Positions 19,125 to 27,671 of a stretch of DNA of 62,961 bases are shown here, in pieces. The notes beneath the pieces are model-generated. The model searched no databases. It had not been told where the DNA came from and worked only from the letters and a program-made list of their open reading frames with translations. Position 1 is the stretch's first letter, and the number at the start of each line of letters is the position of its first letter. Source of the stretch: a virus; IMG/VR virus record IMGVR_UViG_3300048592_000259, positions 1 through 62,961 of that record. One strand, given 5' to 3'. The translations under genes and the position numbers were made by a program.

Positions 19125-19523
19125 TCAGCCTTGGTTGAACTGGCTGCGGTTCTCGACGTAGTAGCGCACGCGCAGGCGGACCTTGCCCGAGCCCGCGGCC
19201 GGCGTCGACGTGCCGACCCAGCGCACCGTCAGCGCTGTGGCGACCGCGTGGACGTAGCCCGTCGGCACGAGCGCGACGATGCCGAGCGCGTGGACGTTCG
19301 CGTCGTTCTTGTAGCGGTTCTGCGACCCCGAGTCGCCAACATCGAGAACGTCGGCCGTGTCCGATCCGAAGACCGTCTTGACCACGATGTCGCCGTCGGT
19401 GATGACCGCGCCCGCCGGCAGGTCGAGGACCGGAACGTCCACGCCGCTGGTGAGATCCGACGCGAGGATGTCGACGTACGCTTCGATCGGCTGTTGCCGA
19501 CCCGAATTCTTCTGGTGTGCCAT
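19125..19523 (-). CDS. Capsid-associated small protein (decoration candidate), 132 aa
   Basis: The gene directly downstream of the major capsid gene in transcription order. The sequence (EAYVDILASDLTSGVDVPV, then LDLPAGAVITDGDIVVKTVF and later GSGKVRLRVRYYVENRSQF) is beta-rich with no charged core, as in head-decoration proteins. It has an AGGAGAAA Shine-Dalgarno sequence. Position after the capsid gene and composition support a decoration or cement role, but homology is not established here. Confidence 0.83.
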   Translation of the reverse strand: MAHQKNSGRQQPIEAYVDILASDLTSGVDVPVLDLPAGAVITDGDIVVKTVFGSDTADVLDVGDSGSQNRYKNDANVHALGIVALVPTGYVHAVATALTVRWVGTSTPAAGSGKVRLRVRYYVENRSQFNQG

Positions 19524-19630
19524 GTGCGATTTCTCCTGACGTGCGAAGGCGACCTGGCGGGAGTGCCCGCCGCGGTCGCCTTCAGGGTTCGGCTAGAGGG
19601 GTGTCCTCCGCGCCGTGGTGCCGGGTTGGA

Positions 19631-20728
19631 CTACTGGAGGTAGTGGTCGCAGGTGACGATGCCGAAGTCCTCGGTCGAGGCATCGTAGATGCTGTAGAAC
19701 TTCGGCTTCAGCAGGCCGAACATCTTGTCGATGTTGATGCCTTGCTGCGAGTTGTACTGGAACGTCTTCTCGTCCCACTCGGGCGGGCCCAGGTCCGCCA
19801 TGCCGAGCGACTGCGCACCGCACAGGAGCGACCGCGTGCCGTTGACCGCGTTGCCGGAGCCCCACTTCGTCGCCGTGCCCTTGGTGTTGTAGACCAGGCG
19901 ATGCTCGTGGATCACCGCGCCGTCGATCGTCACCGTCGCGCCCGTGAACCACGGCGAGTCGGTGCCCTTCGCGGCGGCGACGCTCGTGACCGCGCGCTGG
20001 TAGTCCGCGTCCTTCTTCAGCGCGGCCAGCGTTTGCGGGTGCACGAACAGGATGTAGTACTCCTTGCCGCCCGACATCAGCGGCTTGACGTAGTGCTCCT
20101 TCGCGTACGCGATCAGGTCCACGATCATCGTGTACTTCGGCACGAAGCCCGTGGTGATCGTCGACGTGTCGGACGCGAGCAGCGACGTGCCGTTGAACAT
20201 CAGCGCACGCTTGCTCGACGGCGCCGACACGTCGCTGGCGAAGGCCAGGTTCGCGAAGGCGGACGAGACGCGCGCGGCGCCGTTGTTCTTGTAGGCGTAG
20301 CTGATGCCCGACATCGTGAGCAGCACCAGCTGGTCGACGCGGTTCGCGAGCCAGTAGGCCAGGCGGTCCTTGCCCGTCTCGCGGAACTTGATGACCGTCT
20401 TCTGGTCCGCGAGCTTGCCCTTGTTCTTGACGCCGTGCGAGATCAGGTCGATGTTCACGACCTGGCTGTACGACTGCATCGCTTCCTCGTTGCCTTCGCG
20501 TTCGTTGTCGCCCTGAACGCCGTCTTCCACGAGGTCCGCGACCAGGTGCATGATGACCTGTTCGCCCTTCTCGGTCTTCGTGAGTTCCGTGATCCGCTGG
20601 ATCACGTTGTTCTCGCCGGTACCGGTGAAACGCTTCGTGAACATCTGGTCGCGTGCGGCTTCCCACACGTCGCGGGACCAGACGATCTTCTGCTTGGGGG
20701 TGAGTGCTGCGAAATTCGTGGCGGCCAT
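19631..20728 (-). CDS. Major capsid protein, N4-gp56 family, 365 aa
   Basis: The opening (TNFAALTPKQKIVWSRDVWE, then ARDQMFTKRFTGTGENNVIQ and TKTEKGEQVIMHLVADL) is the signature of the N4-gp56 major capsid family, an HK97-fold group. The C-terminal half contains the usual YYILFVHPQT segment and a typical 'G-x-x-I-x-E-H-R-L-V-Y' turn (DGAVIHEHRLVY). Length is normal for the family. Scaffold-like and portal genes lie upstream. Strong Shine-Dalgarno AGGAGA. A large hairpin (20891-20925) lies upstream in the same transcript. Confidence 0.95.
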   Translation of the reverse strand: MAATNFAALTPKQKIVWSRDVWEAARDQMFTKRFTGTGENNVIQRITELTKTEKGEQVIMHLVADLVEDGVQGDNEREGNEEAMQSYSQVVNIDLISHGVKNKGKLADQKTVIKFRETGKDRLAYWLANRVDQLVLLTMSGISYAYKNNGAARVSSAFANLAFASDVSAPSSKRALMFNGTSLLASDTSTITTGFVPKYTMIVDLIAYAKEHYVKPLMSGGKEYYILFVHPQTLAALKKDADYQRAVTSVAAAKGTDSPWFTGATVTIDGAVIHEHRLVYNTKGTATKWGSGNAVNGTRSLLCGAQSLGMADLGPPEWDEKTFQYNSQQGINIDKMFGLLKPKFYSIYDASTEDFGIVTCDHYLQ

Positions 20729-20890
20729 CGTGGCTCTCCTGGAAAAGGTCGTGTCTTCGGGTCACGCTGTTACGCCGCGTGCGCGGAAACACGGACTTTC
20801 CGGTGCCGAGGGACCGCCTCACTCACGCAGGGGGGGGCGCGGCCGCTGTTTTACGCCTGGCGGCAGGGCTGGATCGTCCGGGACGCTGAA

Positions 20891-20925
20891 CCGACCAACC
20901 GGGGGGACGGGGCCCGGCTGGTCGG
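20891..20925 (-). other. Strong hairpin in the leader of the major capsid gene
   Basis: Inverted repeat: CCGACCA / TGGTCGG (7 pairs), one mismatch, then CCGGG / CCCGG (5 pairs) around a 9-base loop. It lies in a 213-base gap (20729-20941) between the scaffold-like gene and the capsid gene, the largest gap inside the head module. No T-run follows on the transcribed strand, so it is not a standard terminator. A partial terminator, RNA-stabilising or processing element is possible. Confidence 0.7.
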
Positions 20926-20941
20926 ATGATGCACGAATCAG

Positions 20942-21961
20942 CTACCCGCTGACAACATCCCCGCGCTCTTTCCGCTTGTCTTCCTCGCTCATGTTGCGGA
21001 AAGCGTTCTCGGACATGCCGGCCACGTCCACTTCGGTCGTGCGCGTGGTGCGCCCGCCGCCGGCCGTGGGGGTGCGCGGGGCCTGGGCGCCGGCAGCGAC
21101 CGCGGCCTTCTTCGCCGAGTTCGCCGTGCGCTGGGCGTTCGGATCCGGCCTGCCGTCGCCGTCGTCGTCGCCCTTGCCATTCGGCGCGTACAGCGGGCCG
21201 ACCTTCTTCGCGGCCTTGCGCAGCGCCACGTCCGGGGCCTCGCCCTTCGCCATGTAGAAATCGCGCCACTCGACGACCTCGGCGACCGCCGCCTTGTTCA
21301 GCGTCTTCGCGTTCTTGCTGTCGAGGAATGGGAACTCGGCGACGACCTCGCTGGCGGCGACGTTCAGCAACCGCGCGTTCTCCCGCGCGATGGCCCGCTG
21401 GTCCGCCGCGTCGGTGGCTCGCGCCAACGTCTCGGCCTGGATCTGGTCCATGATGGCGTCGGCGGCGTCCTCGTCGCCCTCCATCAGCTTCGTGCGGTAC
21501 TGCCGGTTGAGCTCCTTCAGGTCGACCGGCTTCGCTGCCCCGCCACCTTCGCCGCCCTCTCCCTCGCCTCCCGCGATCGCGCGCCGTTCCGCGAGGGCAC
21601 CTTCGGCGCGCAGACGTGCTTCGCGCTCGGCTTGAAGCTCGGTGTTGACCTCGTTGAAGCGCGCGCGGGGAATGGTGTCGCCGCCCTCGGCGACCGAACG
21701 TAGCGCGTCAGGGTCGAGCGCATCGCCCTGTCCACCGCCGCCATCACCATCGCCGCCAGCTGCACCGCCCTCGCCTCCGGCTCCGTCGCCGCCGGCCGCA
21801 TCGGGGTCGACCACATCGCCGCGGTCCTCGCCCTGCGTCGTATTGGAGGCGCCGCCATCATCGCCCCCACCGTCACCGCCACCGCCATCATCACCGCCGC
21901 TGACGCGCGTTTCGATCGCGCCGCCATCGTCGTCGTCCGGATCCAGCACGGGCTTGCCCAT
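20942..21961 (-). CDS. Putative scaffolding protein, 339 aa
   Basis: Very acidic, Gly- and Asp-rich N-terminal 110 residues (KPVLDPDDDDGGAIE, then runs of GGDDGG type), a charged helical centre (residues about 130-250, with EVNTELQAEREARLRAEGAL), and a basic/mixed C-terminus. Acidic helical proteins encoded between portal and capsid are typically scaffolds that bind the capsid protein during assembly and leave later. ATG 21961 was chosen because of its AGGAG sequence. Sequence identity to a known scaffold is not visible; the call rests on place and composition. Confidence 0.83.
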   Translation of the reverse strand: MGKPVLDPDDDDGGAIETRVSGGDDGGGGDGGGDDGGASNTTQGEDRGDVVDPDAAGGDGAGGEGGAAGGDGDGGGGQGDALDPDALRSVAEGGDTIPRARFNEVNTELQAEREARLRAEGALAERRAIAGGEGEGGEGGGAAKPVDLKELNRQYRTKLMEGDEDAADAIMDQIQAETLARATDAADQRAIARENARLLNVAASEVVAEFPFLDSKNAKTLNKAAVAEVVEWRDFYMAKGEAPDVALRKAAKKVGPLYAPNGKGDDDGDGRPDPNAQRTANSAKKAAVAAGAQAPRTPTAGGGRTTRTTEVDVAGMSENAFRNMSEEDKRKERGDVVSG

Positions 21962-21999
21962 CGCATGCTCCTGTCTGAGTTTTATGAGAACTGCTGGGA

Positions 22000-22191
22000 C
22001 TACTTCGTCTTGCCAGCGCCCTGGCTCATCGCGTCGAGCGCCGCGGCCTTCTCCTTCGCCAACTTCCGCACCGCCTTCAGGCGGGCGGGGTCCTTCTGGA
22101 TCTCGTACGCGCGCGTGAGGATGCGCAGGTCGTCTTCGATTTCCCACGAGCGATCCACGCTGGGGACCGCACCGCTTGCCTTCTTCGTCAT
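22000..22191 (-). CDS. Small helical protein between portal and scaffold, 63 aa
   Basis: Short charged protein (TKKASGAVPSVDRSWEIEDD, then LRILTRAYEIQKDPARLKAV). ATG 22191 has an ideal AGGAGG sequence at the right distance, which separates it from a longer overlapping frame. Its place between portal and scaffold suggests a morphogenesis accessory factor. The DRSWEIEDDLRTL-like core is a pattern I have seen in small phage hypotheticals of this place. Confidence 0.8.
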   Translation of the reverse strand: MTKKASGAVPSVDRSWEIEDDLRILTRAYEIQKDPARLKAVRKLAKEKAAALDAMSQGAGKTK

Positions 22192-22210
22192 GACAGCCTC
22201 CTGGTGGGTG

Positions 22211-24358
22211 CTACGCGGGCGGCGCCGGGGGCGGCGGCGTGCCGCCACCTTCGATGCCGCTGGTGATGCCGACGTTCGCGCTCTCGGGCTTCGCCGGGAC
22301 GAGCGGGGACGTGTTCTGTTCGATGACCTGGGGCTCGGCCGGCGCCGGCAGGAGGCCCGCGGGCGCAGCCGGGATGATCGGCGCGGCGTCCTGGTCCTCG
22401 AAGCCCGCGCTCTTGAGCAGGCCATCGGCGATGCCCGACACGGCAGGCATGCTCGCGATCGTGGCGCCGGTCTGCGCCGCGGCGAACATCGACGTGACGC
22501 GCTCGTTGACCGTCTCGGCCTTGATCTTGTCCGCCGTGACCTGGGCGAGCGCGCCCTGGGCCTGCGCGAGCGCCGCCTTCGCCTGGGTGAGCGGGTCGAC
22601 CTGCGTGGGCGACGCGGCCATCTGCTCGATGATGTCCGACTTCTCCAGCAGGTTCGAGTGCCGGATCATCACGTTGTCCGGGACGCGCACGCCGACCTTG
22701 CGCATTTCGAGCGCCTGTTGGAACTGGCTGTTCTCGAACGTCACCTGCATCGGCTGTTCCGTGACCACGGTGTCGTAGTCGCCGGCCGTCAGGTCGTTCT
22801 TCCAGCGGCCTTCCTCGGGGGAGTACTCGTTCACCGTGTAGGTCTTGTCGACCTTCTTGCCGGTGCGCGGGTCGGTTTCGGTGATGCGGAACACGCGCTT
22901 GTTGTCCATGAAGCGCGTCATCAGGTAGTGGAAGAAGTCCGCGACCATGCGGCGCGTGCGCGACAGGTTGTCGAGCGGCACGGCAAGCTGCTGTTGCGAC
23001 GCGAACTGCTTCGACTGGATCGCGATGCCCGAGACTTCGCGCCCCTGGGTGCCGCGCATCGCGTCGGGGACCGTTACCTCCTTGAGCGCGTTGAAGGCGT
23101 GTTCGATGAGACGGTCCATGCCTTGCGGGGCCTGGTTCGCCATGATCTTCTCGGGCTTCTGCGCGCCCTGCTTGTAGACGATGACGATGCCGGTCTTCGA
23201 GCCCACGTCCTCCAGGTCCTCGACGGTGTGCGACACCAGCGAGTTTTCCTCGACCGTCCACCCGCTGTTCGCCGTCGTGTTGACGATGTGCACGAACTGG
23301 CTGATGGCCTTGTTCAGGACCTCCTGCGGGCTGATGGCGTTGTCGACCATGCCGCGCGTCTCGCCGCGGCGAAAGTAGCAGAAGAACGGGACGACCGTGA
23401 AGCGATCGTAGGGCGACGTTTGATCGAACAGCGTCGCCCAGCGCGACGTGATGCACCATTGGACCACGCGGCGCATGCGCACCGACGGCGTGGCGCCCTG
23501 CGTGACCCACTCCTGGATCTGGTCGGGCGTGGCGTAGTCGACGGGCTCGACCTCGCCGGTCGGGAACACGACGACCTTCGTGCGCTGGTACTTCCAGTAC
23601 TGCCGCATGATGAGGCGATAGCGGCGCGTGCCTTCCTCGTCGGTCCAGCGGTCCCAAAACTGCGTCGACGTGCGCGATCCGAACTTCGCGCGCTTGCCCT
23701 CGTCGTCATCGTCTCCGAAGTCCGCCTCGCTGTCGTAGGCGTGGGCCTCCATGAGCTTCTGGCGCGCTTCCTCGCCCAGGTATTCGGCCACCTGGTCGGC
23801 GGTGAACCACAGAGTCACCGTCACGTCGTACCAGGACGACGGGTCGTAGCCCTTCGCGTCCGGGTCCGGGATCACGTCGCGCGGGTCGAGCGTTTCGACG
23901 CTGATGTCGCCGAACACGTTCTGGTCGAAGTCCATGCGGATGTCGAAGTACCCGCGCTGTTCGATCAGCCCGTCCGCGAAGACCTGCGTTTCCTTCCAAT
24001 GGAAGTGGGTGTGGTCGCACACCTGCATCGCGATCTTCGAGCGCAGCGCCGCCTGGAGCTCGTCGCCCTCCTGGCCGCGCGGCCGGAAGGTGATGTCCAT
24101 GCGGTTGTGGATCTGGTAGCCGATCGCGCTGTTGACGCCCGGCATGACCAGGTTCAACTCGTACCAGGGGCGGTTCCCCGAGTCCTTCAGCCGTTGCTTG
24201 TCCTCGTCCGACCATTGCTTGCCGGCGCCGAGGTAGAAGTCGTTGCACCGCTGCGCGCGGCGGATGTAGTCGCGATGGCCGCGGTCGAGGCAGTACTGGT
24301 AGCGCGACCAGTTGATGTCGGCCAGCTGCGTGGCGGTGGGCTGCGTGGTCGTCGTCAT
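22211..24358 (-). CDS. Portal protein, P22-like, 715 aa
   Basis: Length and sequence match the P22-type portal: CLDRGHRDYIRRAQRCNDFY, then GKQWSDEDKQRLKDSGNRP, LNLVMPGVNSAIGYQIHNR, and VFGDISVETLDPRDVIPDP. The dodecameric portal sits at one capsid vertex, docks the terminase and lets DNA in and out. The C-terminal 200 residues are Ala/Gln-rich helices and then a Pro-rich tail, comparable to the long C-terminal barrel of P22 portal. ATG 24358 overlaps the stop of a 37-residue microgene (ATGA). Confidence 0.93.
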   Translation of the reverse strand: MTTTTQPTATQLADINWSRYQYCLDRGHRDYIRRAQRCNDFYLGAGKQWSDEDKQRLKDSGNRPWYELNLVMPGVNSAIGYQIHNRMDITFRPRGQEGDELQAALRSKIAMQVCDHTHFHWKETQVFADGLIEQRGYFDIRMDFDQNVFGDISVETLDPRDVIPDPDAKGYDPSSWYDVTVTLWFTADQVAEYLGEEARQKLMEAHAYDSEADFGDDDDEGKRAKFGSRTSTQFWDRWTDEEGTRRYRLIMRQYWKYQRTKVVVFPTGEVEPVDYATPDQIQEWVTQGATPSVRMRRVVQWCITSRWATLFDQTSPYDRFTVVPFFCYFRRGETRGMVDNAISPQEVLNKAISQFVHIVNTTANSGWTVEENSLVSHTVEDLEDVGSKTGIVIVYKQGAQKPEKIMANQAPQGMDRLIEHAFNALKEVTVPDAMRGTQGREVSGIAIQSKQFASQQQLAVPLDNLSRTRRMVADFFHYLMTRFMDNKRVFRITETDPRTGKKVDKTYTVNEYSPEEGRWKNDLTAGDYDTVVTEQPMQVTFENSQFQQALEMRKVGVRVPDNVMIRHSNLLEKSDIIEQMAASPTQVDPLTQAKAALAQAQGALAQVTADKIKAETVNERVTSMFAAAQTGATIASMPAVSGIADGLLKSAGFEDQDAAPIIPAAPAGLLPAPAEPQVIEQNTSPLVPAKPESANVGITSGIEGGGTPPPPAPPA

Positions 24359-24468
24359 CGCTCACTCCGCGCGGGGTCGCGCTTCGATGTCGCCGCCAGC
24401 GAATAGGAAGGCGCCAGGTCTGAGCCCGGCTGCTGGACGGCGAGGGTACGCGGAATCGGCATGGGCAT
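24355..24468 (-). CDS. Microgene between large terminase and portal, 37 aa
   Basis: An open frame that starts with ATG in the TGA stop of the large terminase (overlap at 24468) and ends with TGA inside the ATG of the portal. It encodes a basic, Pro-rich 37-residue peptide beginning MPMPIPRTLAVQQPGSD. Four-base or one-base couplings at both ends are the normal arrangement in this operon, and this frame fills the only gap between two essential genes. It may instead be a translational bridge that passes ribosomes from terminase to portal. Confidence 0.6.
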   Translation of the reverse strand: MPMPIPRTLAVQQPGSDLAPSYSLAATSKRDPARSER

Positions 24469-25988
24469 CAAGCCGACTGGTGGGATTCGTCTTCGCCACG
24501 GGCCTTGGCGCGCATCTTGGCGAGCTTCATCATGGTCGTCTCCTGGACCGTCTTGCGGGGCTCGACCGACGACGCGAAGGTGATCGCCAGGGAGTCGCCG
24601 CTGTCCGGCGATGCCAAGCCCCGCTCCTTCATGTCCTCCTTGCGCTCCAGCTGCATCTTCTCCGTCGTGGCGAAGCCGTACTCGGGGCCGGTGAGATCCG
24701 CCGCGATTTCCTCGTCCACCTGGCCGTCGATCGTCGCCGGCAGCGTGCCGCCCTCGCGAAGCCACTCGCGCATGCGGTACCAGAGTTCCATCCGGCGGTT
24801 GAAGAAGCGCCGCGGGTCGATCGCCGCCTCGCCCACCTGGACCGCGTACAGCCGATCCTTGATCTTCGGCCGGCGCCGCAGGTTGTCGTAGACGCCCCAG
24901 CCCATGCCGGTCACGTCGATAAACACGCCGTCGGGGTCGAACGCCGCGATTTCCTCGGCCGCCACGTCGGCGAGCAGCATCAAGTCCTGGATGCGGTGGC
25001 GCTTGAACGGCCAGGTCTTCAACTGCTGGCGGAAGCAGAAGACGGACTGGTCGTCGCCGTGCCGCGCCACGTCGATGCCCATGACCTTCGCGTACGTCTC
25101 GAAGCCGCGCGCGGTGCGCTGCTGGGCCTGGGTGACTTCCTCGAAGCTGATGAACTGGAGCGTCGAGGCCCGCGGGAACACGCCGCGCACGCGCACGCGG
25201 AAGAAGTCGCTGTCCTCGCCGTAGTCGTCCTTCCATTGCTGGATCTTGCGCTGGTCGGCCTTCCGGGCGTTGCGCGCGTCGACCTGGTAGTGGTGCCACC
25301 GATGCTTGAACTTCCCGAAGCAGGCGTGAAAGCGCCCGCTGTTCTTCGTCGGGTTGCCGAACACGAACCACATGGCGCCGGCGGTGGTCATCGCGCCCTC
25401 GGTGACCTCCCAAATCTTGTCGTCGATCAGCGATGCCTCGTCGAACAGCACCAGGACGAACTTCTCGTGCGTGCCGGCGAACGCTTCCGAGGCGTGGGCC
25501 GACCAGGGGATCGCCGACGCGAACCACGTCTCGGGGTAGATGACGTGCTTGAACGACGTGGCGGTCCAGTCGAACAGGTCGCGCACCATCGACATGCGGT
25601 GCCACTTCGCGAGCTCGCGCCAGGTCTTCGTGAGCAGCTGGGTCCGCGTGTTCGCGGTGACGACGACCTGCGGATGCTCGCGCGTCGACGTGAACCACTC
25701 GATGATCCAGGCGACGAACGCGGTCTTGCCGACGCCGTGGCCGGACGACACGGCGAACTGGAGCGCCTCGGGCAGCGTCGAGACGACGCCTTCCTCCAGC
25801 GCGGTCTTCAGGTCGCTCAGTAGCTCGGCCTGCCACTTGTCCGGGCCGGGGTCGTCGCGTAGCGGGCCGGTCCCCCACGGGTAGGCCCACATGACGAAGC
25901 CCATCGGGTCGTAGGCGAACCGGCCGGCATCGTCCGCCAGGGCGTGCGCCTGGGCCGCGGTCAGCGGGGTGCGCCCGCCGAGGCTCAT
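24468..25988 (-). CDS. Terminase large subunit, 506 aa
   Basis: ATPase and nuclease that drives DNA into the prohead. Walker A is SGHGVGKTAFVAW (residues about 70-82). Walker B with catalytic acid is VLVLFDEASLI. The C-terminal RNase H-like nuclease shows VMGIDVARHGDDQSVFC (first Asp) and VFIDVTGMGWGVYD (second Asp cluster). Length is normal. The start overlaps the end of the small terminase gene by four bases. Together with a P22-like portal it suggests headful packaging, consistent with the circular assembly. Confidence 0.95.
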   Translation of the reverse strand: MSLGGRTPLTAAQAHALADDAGRFAYDPMGFVMWAYPWGTGPLRDDPGPDKWQAELLSDLKTALEEGVVSTLPEALQFAVSSGHGVGKTAFVAWIIEWFTSTREHPQVVVTANTRTQLLTKTWRELAKWHRMSMVRDLFDWTATSFKHVIYPETWFASAIPWSAHASEAFAGTHEKFVLVLFDEASLIDDKIWEVTEGAMTTAGAMWFVFGNPTKNSGRFHACFGKFKHRWHHYQVDARNARKADQRKIQQWKDDYGEDSDFFRVRVRGVFPRASTLQFISFEEVTQAQQRTARGFETYAKVMGIDVARHGDDQSVFCFRQQLKTWPFKRHRIQDLMLLADVAAEEIAAFDPDGVFIDVTGMGWGVYDNLRRRPKIKDRLYAVQVGEAAIDPRRFFNRRMELWYRMREWLREGGTLPATIDGQVDEEIAADLTGPEYGFATTEKMQLERKEDMKERGLASPDSGDSLAITFASSVEPRKTVQETTMMKLAKMRAKARGEDESHQSA

Positions 25989-26668
25989 GGGTCGATCCGC
26001 TCGGCGGTGCCGGCGTAGGTCTTCCCGTGGCGATCGCGGATGGCCTTCTCGGCGCGCTCGCGCGACTGGCGCAGGCGTTCGTCGAAGTCCCCGGCGCCCC
26101 CGACCTCGACCTTCGCGACCAGGCTCCCCTCGTTCGTCGCGAGCAGCTTCAAGGCGTCGAGCTTCGAGTGCATCCTGACCTTGTGGGTGTGCCCGATCAC
26201 CCGCGTCTCGCCGGTCGACGGATCCGTGGCCTTCAATTCGGCCCGCTCGAAGGACGCGACCATCGCCGAGACGTGCCGCGGCAGGTCCTTGAACGCCTTC
26301 AGGTCCCCGTTCTCGTCGAGCAGGTCGGCGACGTTCCCGAAGGCGACCAGGGCAATCTCGTCCAGGGTCTTCTCGGCCGACCGCTTGTACCGGGAGCGTA
26401 GTGCGCGCTCACCACGGGCAATTTCCGAGGAAATCCGAGGGTCTTTCGTCAGGCGCGGCCCCTCGGTGTCGGCGGTCGCCAGGGACGCCTCGGGGTACGC
26501 CTCGCGGTAGGCGCGCGTGGCGTTGAAGTGGACCAGGTAGCGGGAGACGAACAGCCGTTGCTGGATCGTCAGCGGGGCGGCGAGGGCCCGGCCCTTCGCG
26601 ACCTTGGGCTTCGCGGGGCGACCACGACGCTTGGTCGGGTCAGAGCCCTTGGGCTTGGCGCTCGGCAC
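25985..26668 (-). CDS. Terminase small subunit, 227 aa
   Basis: A basic N-terminal tail (KPKGSDPTKRRGRPAKPKV), then LTIQQRLFVSRYLVHFNATR and YREAYPEASLATADTEGPRL, the helix-turn-helix signature of the Terminase_2 small-subunit family, which recognises the packaging site. The centre (EKTLDEIALVAFGNVADLLD) is also typical of this family. It is encoded directly before the large subunit. The first 29 bases overlap the end of the upstream gene. Confidence 0.93.
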   Translation of the reverse strand: MPSAKPKGSDPTKRRGRPAKPKVAKGRALAAPLTIQQRLFVSRYLVHFNATRAYREAYPEASLATADTEGPRLTKDPRISSEIARGERALRSRYKRSAEKTLDEIALVAFGNVADLLDENGDLKAFKDLPRHVSAMVASFERAELKATDPSTGETRVIGHTHKVRMHSKLDALKLLATNEGSLVAKVEVGGAGDFDERLRQSRERAEKAIRDRHGKTYAGTAERIDP

Positions 26669-27122
26669 GGGTCTGGAAGGTGCGCACCACGTCGTTCACG
26701 GCCTTGGTCAGGGCGTGCACGATTTCAAGCTCGCGGAACCGCTCGGTCGGGCCGGGGCGCTTCATCGGGACCAGCGAGTAGACCGGCGGGACGTGCCGCG
26801 GGATCTTGACCGCCCGGGCGATCACCACGATGCCGTCGTCGGTCCGGTAGTGCGTCAGGGCCGGGTCGTCCAGGGCCGGCGCCGCGCGCCGGATGACGCT
26901 CGCGCACGCCTCCAGGAAGGGCTCGGCGATCGCGTTGAAGCCCTGATGGTCCCGCGTCTGGTTGATGGCGCCCACGCCGAACATCAGGTCGTTGGTCCGG
27001 AACCGCTGGGCCGGCGACGCGCAGGTCGGTGAAGCGGCCACGCCGACCGCGTACCAGGCGGCGCATTCGATGAAGGCGCCCCGGAGGCGGAATCGGGCGA
27101 AGGCTCCCGCGTCGAGCGTCAC
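26640..27122 (-). CDS. Conserved-type hypothetical phage protein upstream of terminase, 160 aa
   Basis: Starts with GTG 27122, which shares bases with the upstream TGA (GTGA). It holds two Cys near residues 19 and 30, a mixed alpha/beta body (TNDLMFGVGAINQTRDHQGF; TDDGIVVIARAVKIPRHVPP) and a charged C-terminus. No known motif. It is translationally coupled at both ends and lies before the terminase genes, so a packaging-related or regulatory role is possible. Confidence 0.75.
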   Translation of the reverse strand: MTLDAGAFARFRLRGAFIECAAWYAVGVAASPTCASPAQRFRTNDLMFGVGAINQTRDHQGFNAIAEPFLEACASVIRRAAPALDDPALTHYRTDDGIVVIARAVKIPRHVPPVYSLVPMKRPGPTERFRELEIVHALTKAVNDVVRTFQTRAERQAQGL

Positions 27123-27514
27123 CGCTGCCCCTTCGGGGGCACCCAACGGCAGTCGGGCAGCGACAGTTCGCACGACGAGCAGCGGATGAGCCCGGACCGG
27201 TGGAGGCGGAAGTCCTTGCCGTTGCAGCGCGGGCACCCGGCGATGTCGACCTCGATCATGCCGGGGCCGACGACCTTGGCGTTGCGCATCTCGCGCTGCC
27301 GCACCTGGGCCTGGGCCGAGACGTGCGCCACCGCGGTCCGCAGCTGCCGCATGCTGAACGGGCGCACGTTGTCGATCGGGGCGGTGGGCTTCGCGGCGCC
27401 CATCGGCTCCGGGACCCCATCCGAATGGGGTTGGAATGCCTCTGGAATGGGATTCGGAAGGGATACGGCGGACGGCGGCGCGTCGCTGGTGCGGTCGCCG
27501 GGCTGGTCGGTCAT
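27119..27514 (-). CDS. Zinc-ribbon protein, 131 aa
   Basis: The C-terminal third carries CPRCNGKDFRLHRSGLIRCS plus one more Cys (C-x2-C-x16-C-x2-C), a zinc ribbon. The N-terminal part is low-complexity and Pro-rich. ATG 27514 is preceded by AGGGGG at a good distance; the frame is open for 45 more codons upstream, but that part looks non-coding. It may bind nucleic acid or act as a small transcription-related factor. The DNA of its linker contains the ATGGGG/CCCCAT motifs also found in the O-like gene. Confidence 0.75.
   Translation of the reverse strand: MTDQPGDRTSDAPPSAVSLPNPIPEAFQPHSDGVPEPMGAAKPTAPIDNVRPFSMRQLRTAVAHVSAQAQVRQREMRNAKVVGPGMIEVDIAGCPRCNGKDFRLHRSGLIRCSSCELSLPDCRWVPPKGQR
27414..27458. 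repeat. Copy of the origin-type ATGGGG/CCCCAT motif cluster
   Basis: ACCCCATCCGAATGGGGT at 27414-27431 is an inverted repeat with seven-base arms. GGAATGGGATTCGGA at 27444-27458 is identical over 15 bases to 40833-40847 inside the O-like initiator gene. It lies inside the linker part of the zinc-ribbon gene. Confidence 0.7.
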
Positions 27515-27671
27515 GGATGGGCCCCCTGTGGGGCTCGCGCCCCTCGTCGAGCATCCTGGGGAGGACCGCAGCCGGGGGGATGGCCGGAGCGTTGCGCGAC
27601 GAGGGGGTTCGCCAGCCGCGATGCTAACCGGCGCCCACGCGCGCCGCAATGGCTGTCGGCTGACGCCGCAC
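27515..27671. other. Gap without an assigned gene
   Basis: 157 bases between the 84-residue exported protein and the zinc-ribbon gene. It is GC-rich and carries the Shine-Dalgarno sequence of the gene at 27514. I see no promoter or convincing terminator. Confidence 0.4.

Noticed and set aside
26604-27032. Plus-strand frames opposite the terminase and upstream genes
   Set aside because: Arg/Pro-rich antisense shadows without ribosome sites.
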